The position numbers and the translations under genes are program-made. The notes beneath the pieces are model-generated. The model ran no database searches. It was not told the DNA's origin and saw only the letters and a list, made by a program, of their open reading frames with translations. A DNA stretch of 36,186 nt from contig JACDGM010000046.1 in assembly GCA_013815325.1 (NCBI GenBank), positions 1 through 36,186 of the forward strand, written 5' to 3'. Positions 34,907 to 36,186 of the stretch are shown here, in pieces; positions within the stretch are counted from its first letter, which is position 1; each line of letters opens with the position of its first letter. Source of the stretch: Chthoniobacterales bacterium (lineage in GTDB: Bacteria > Verrucomicrobiota > Verrucomicrobiia > Chthoniobacterales > UBA10450).

Positions 34907-35574
34907 TCAAAGCGTTGTTCGGCCCTCTTGCTCTGCGCTTCCTGGAAGCTGATGATTTCCGCCCCGGGCGCGCGATCGGTCAGCATGTGCACCACTTCGA
35001 TCCCGGCGCGTTCCATGTCGTGGAGGAGCGTATTTACGCGTGACGAGAGATAGCTGTAACCCACAAAAGTAGGAGTCGCCACGACCAGGCCCGCCGCGGT
35101 CGTGAGGAGACTTTTATAAACGCCCGAGGAAAGTTCCGTGACGGTGGCATAACCGCCATTCGACGACACCATCCCGAACGCTTCGATCATTCCCGCGACT
35201 GTGCCTAACAATCCAATCAACGGCGTGAGATAAGCCAGAGTCGCGAGCACTCCGAGGAAGCGCTCCAGCTTCGGCACTTCGAGTTGGCCGGCTTCCTGCA
35301 CGATCTCGCGCAGCTCAGCACGCGGCTCGTCGTGACGGATGATGGCGGCGTGAATCACGCGCGCGACAGGCCCGGGCGTGCCCGCGCACTCATGGAGCGC
35401 CTCTGCGAAATTGCGCCGCTGTACCAGATTAGAAAGGCCCTGCAAAAATTCACCGACTTGGATCGTCGCGCGATGAAAATAAAAGAGCCGCTCCGCGAAG
35501 ATAGCGATCGAGATGATGCTGCAGACGAGGATGGGCCACATGAGAAGACCACCCTTTTGGATGTAATCGATCAT
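34900..35574 (-). CDS. exbB: MotA/TolQ/ExbB proton channel protein
   Basis: 224 residues, three TM segments (about 11-30, 105-130 and 150-175). Family hallmarks: GGLLMWPILVCSIISIAIFAERL near the start, LATLAYLTPLIGLLGTVAGM (about 110-129) and a C-terminal KSLLTTAAGLVVATPTFVGYSY segment. With ExbD it forms the inner-membrane proton channel powering the TonB-like protein. The stop TAG is inside the variant octamer at 34899-34906. It heads the operon exbB-exbD-tonB-like-zinc ribbon, with a terminator-like hairpin upstream separating it from the exported YD-repeat protein. Confidence 0.92.
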   Translation of the reverse strand: MIDYIQKGGLLMWPILVCSIISIAIFAERLFYFHRATIQVGEFLQGLSNLVQRRNFAEALHECAGTPGPVARVIHAAIIRHDEPRAELREIVQEAGQLEVPKLERFLGVLATLAYLTPLIGLLGTVAGMIEAFGMVSSNGGYATVTELSSGVYKSLLTTAAGLVVATPTFVGYSYLSSRVNTLLHDMERAGIEVVHMLTDRAPGAEIISFQEAQSKRAEQRFER

Positions 35575-35616
35575 GTCTTGACCTGTTAGCGCCCTTTCCC
35601 GCCGCTGGCAAGTGAT

Positions 35617-35645
35617 GAGCCGGATTTGCCTAACGAATCCGGCTC
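35617..35645 (-). terminator. Terminator-like hairpin with the octamer in its loop
   Basis: GAGCCGGATT (35617-35626) and AATCCGGCTC (35636-35645) form a perfect 10-bp stem; the nine-base loop TGCCTAACG plus the first stem base carries CCTAACGA (35629-35636). It lies just past the YD-repeat gene stop (minus strand) and before exbB. The sequence after it is not a strong T-tract, so termination efficiency is uncertain. Confidence 0.65.
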
Positions 35646-35681
35646 GTCCTTCGCGTCGCTTCCGAAAACGAAGGGTTTATT

Positions 35682-36158
35682 TTACCTCCGCTGCGGACGT
35701 TGGGTGCTCTTCGGCGTTGTGCGACCAAGCAAGCCGCCGGAGCCATCGTAAATCGCGTAACCTGCCGGGTTTCCTTCGGCGTCGAAGCTGTAGATGATCT
35801 TGTGCAGGACCGTGTCGTCTTTGTCCAATTGCGTTTCCTCCGCGAGCCGGCCGGCCGCGTCGTAGTGGTAAAGAGTCTTGAAGCGGAACGCGCCGCCGGC
35901 CGCAAACACCCGGCCACTTGCATAACGGCTTTCGGCGTCCAGTTGATAGATGATTTTCCCGCCCGGCTTTCCGCTGGCCGTGGTGGTTGTCGCAACCGAT
36001 TCGTGCTTCGCGCCGTCGACGCGATACACCGTTTTCGATCCGTCGGGGTTCATGGTCATGGTCACGCGCACGGCGTCATCGGCTGATTGCGCGAAGAGCG
36101 GGCCCGCGATGAGGAGTAACGCCACAGGCGCGAGTTGAGCGAATAGGGTTCGACACAT
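35682..36158 (-). CDS. Exported YD-repeat-like protein
   Basis: 158 residues with a signal peptide (MCRTLFAQLAPVALLLIAGP, cleavage about 23) and repeated short beta segments with Tyr-Asp: KIIYQLDAESRYASGRV, KTLYHYDAAGRLAEETQ and KIIYSFDAEGNPAGYAIYDG, resembling degenerate YD/RHS units. Likely periplasmic or outer-membrane associated. Function unknown. It precedes the exbB operon on the same strand. Confidence 0.7.
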   Translation of the reverse strand: MCRTLFAQLAPVALLLIAGPLFAQSADDAVRVTMTMNPDGSKTVYRVDGAKHESVATTTTASGKPGGKIIYQLDAESRYASGRVFAAGGAFRFKTLYHYDAAGRLAEETQLDKDDTVLHKIIYSFDAEGNPAGYAIYDGSGGLLGRTTPKSTQRPQRR

Positions 36159-36186
36159 ACGCGGGCGCGGAAAGTTACGAGCGCAA

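Overview
The window is a GC-rich bacterial chromosome segment. Short intergenic hairpin repeats, a GuaB3-type IMP dehydrogenase, a pheS-pheT pair and a peptidase-S74 surface-protein family that I associate with soil Verrucomicrobiota (Chthoniobacterales/Spartobacteria) point to that phylum. This placement is inferred from family resemblance, not computed.

Layout. 1-1505: C-terminal half of glycine dehydrogenase (gcvP, runs off the left edge). 1.6-6.4 kb: a membrane protein of unknown function, then rplT, pheS and pheT, with rplT behind a structured leader. 6.46-6.79 kb: a probable 6S RNA closed by a strong terminator. 6.8-7.8 kb: a minus-strand nucleotidyltransferase and its partner, resembling a toxin-antitoxin pair. 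7.85-13.6 kb: carA, a small exported Cys protein and a TCA block (sucC, a VOC protein, sucD, a small conserved gene, gltA). 13.6-15.0 kb: a decayed class A beta-lactamase-like gene. 15-19.2 kb: MFS exporter, sugar-phosphate isomerase-like protein, flippase-like membrane protein and RibD-like reductase. 19.3-21.4 kb: ECF sigma factor, single-TM protein and Skp-like chaperone, overlapping end to end. 21.4-23.0 kb: gene relics and a frameshifted S74 surface protein. 23-24.7 kb: glycosyltransferase-like protein and sulfotransferase. 24.7-30.4 kb, minus strand: Ca2+/H+ antiporter, ThuA-like protein, uracil-DNA glycosylase, and a frameshifted VCBS-repeat protein lying between two DUF2905 copies. 30.9-36.2 kb, minus strand: fabF, guaB3 and an exbB-exbD-tonB-like-zinc-ribbon operon, with a YD-repeat-like exported protein at the right edge.

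The main discovery is not a gene. The non-palindromic octamer CCTAACGA (complement TCGTTAGG), usually extended to GCCTAACGA, occurs 36 times exactly by hand count, about once per kb, where roughly one occurrence is expected by chance. It lies inside essential genes in several reading frames, at stop codons, in intergenic DNA, in the loop of a terminator-like hairpin and in inverted pairs. Its density, lack of dyad symmetry and terminator association match the DNA uptake sequences of Neisseriaceae and Pasteurellaceae. I know of no such sequence described for this phylum. An uptake-sequence role is inference; the enrichment is seen directly.

A second theme is decay. Single-base frameshifts and stops hit only accessory genes (beta-lactamase-like, S74 protein, VCBS protein, DUF2905, VOC, RibD relic), while about 20 kb of housekeeping genes are intact. 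A third theme is many families of intergenic inverted repeats, some of which have entered coding sequence.
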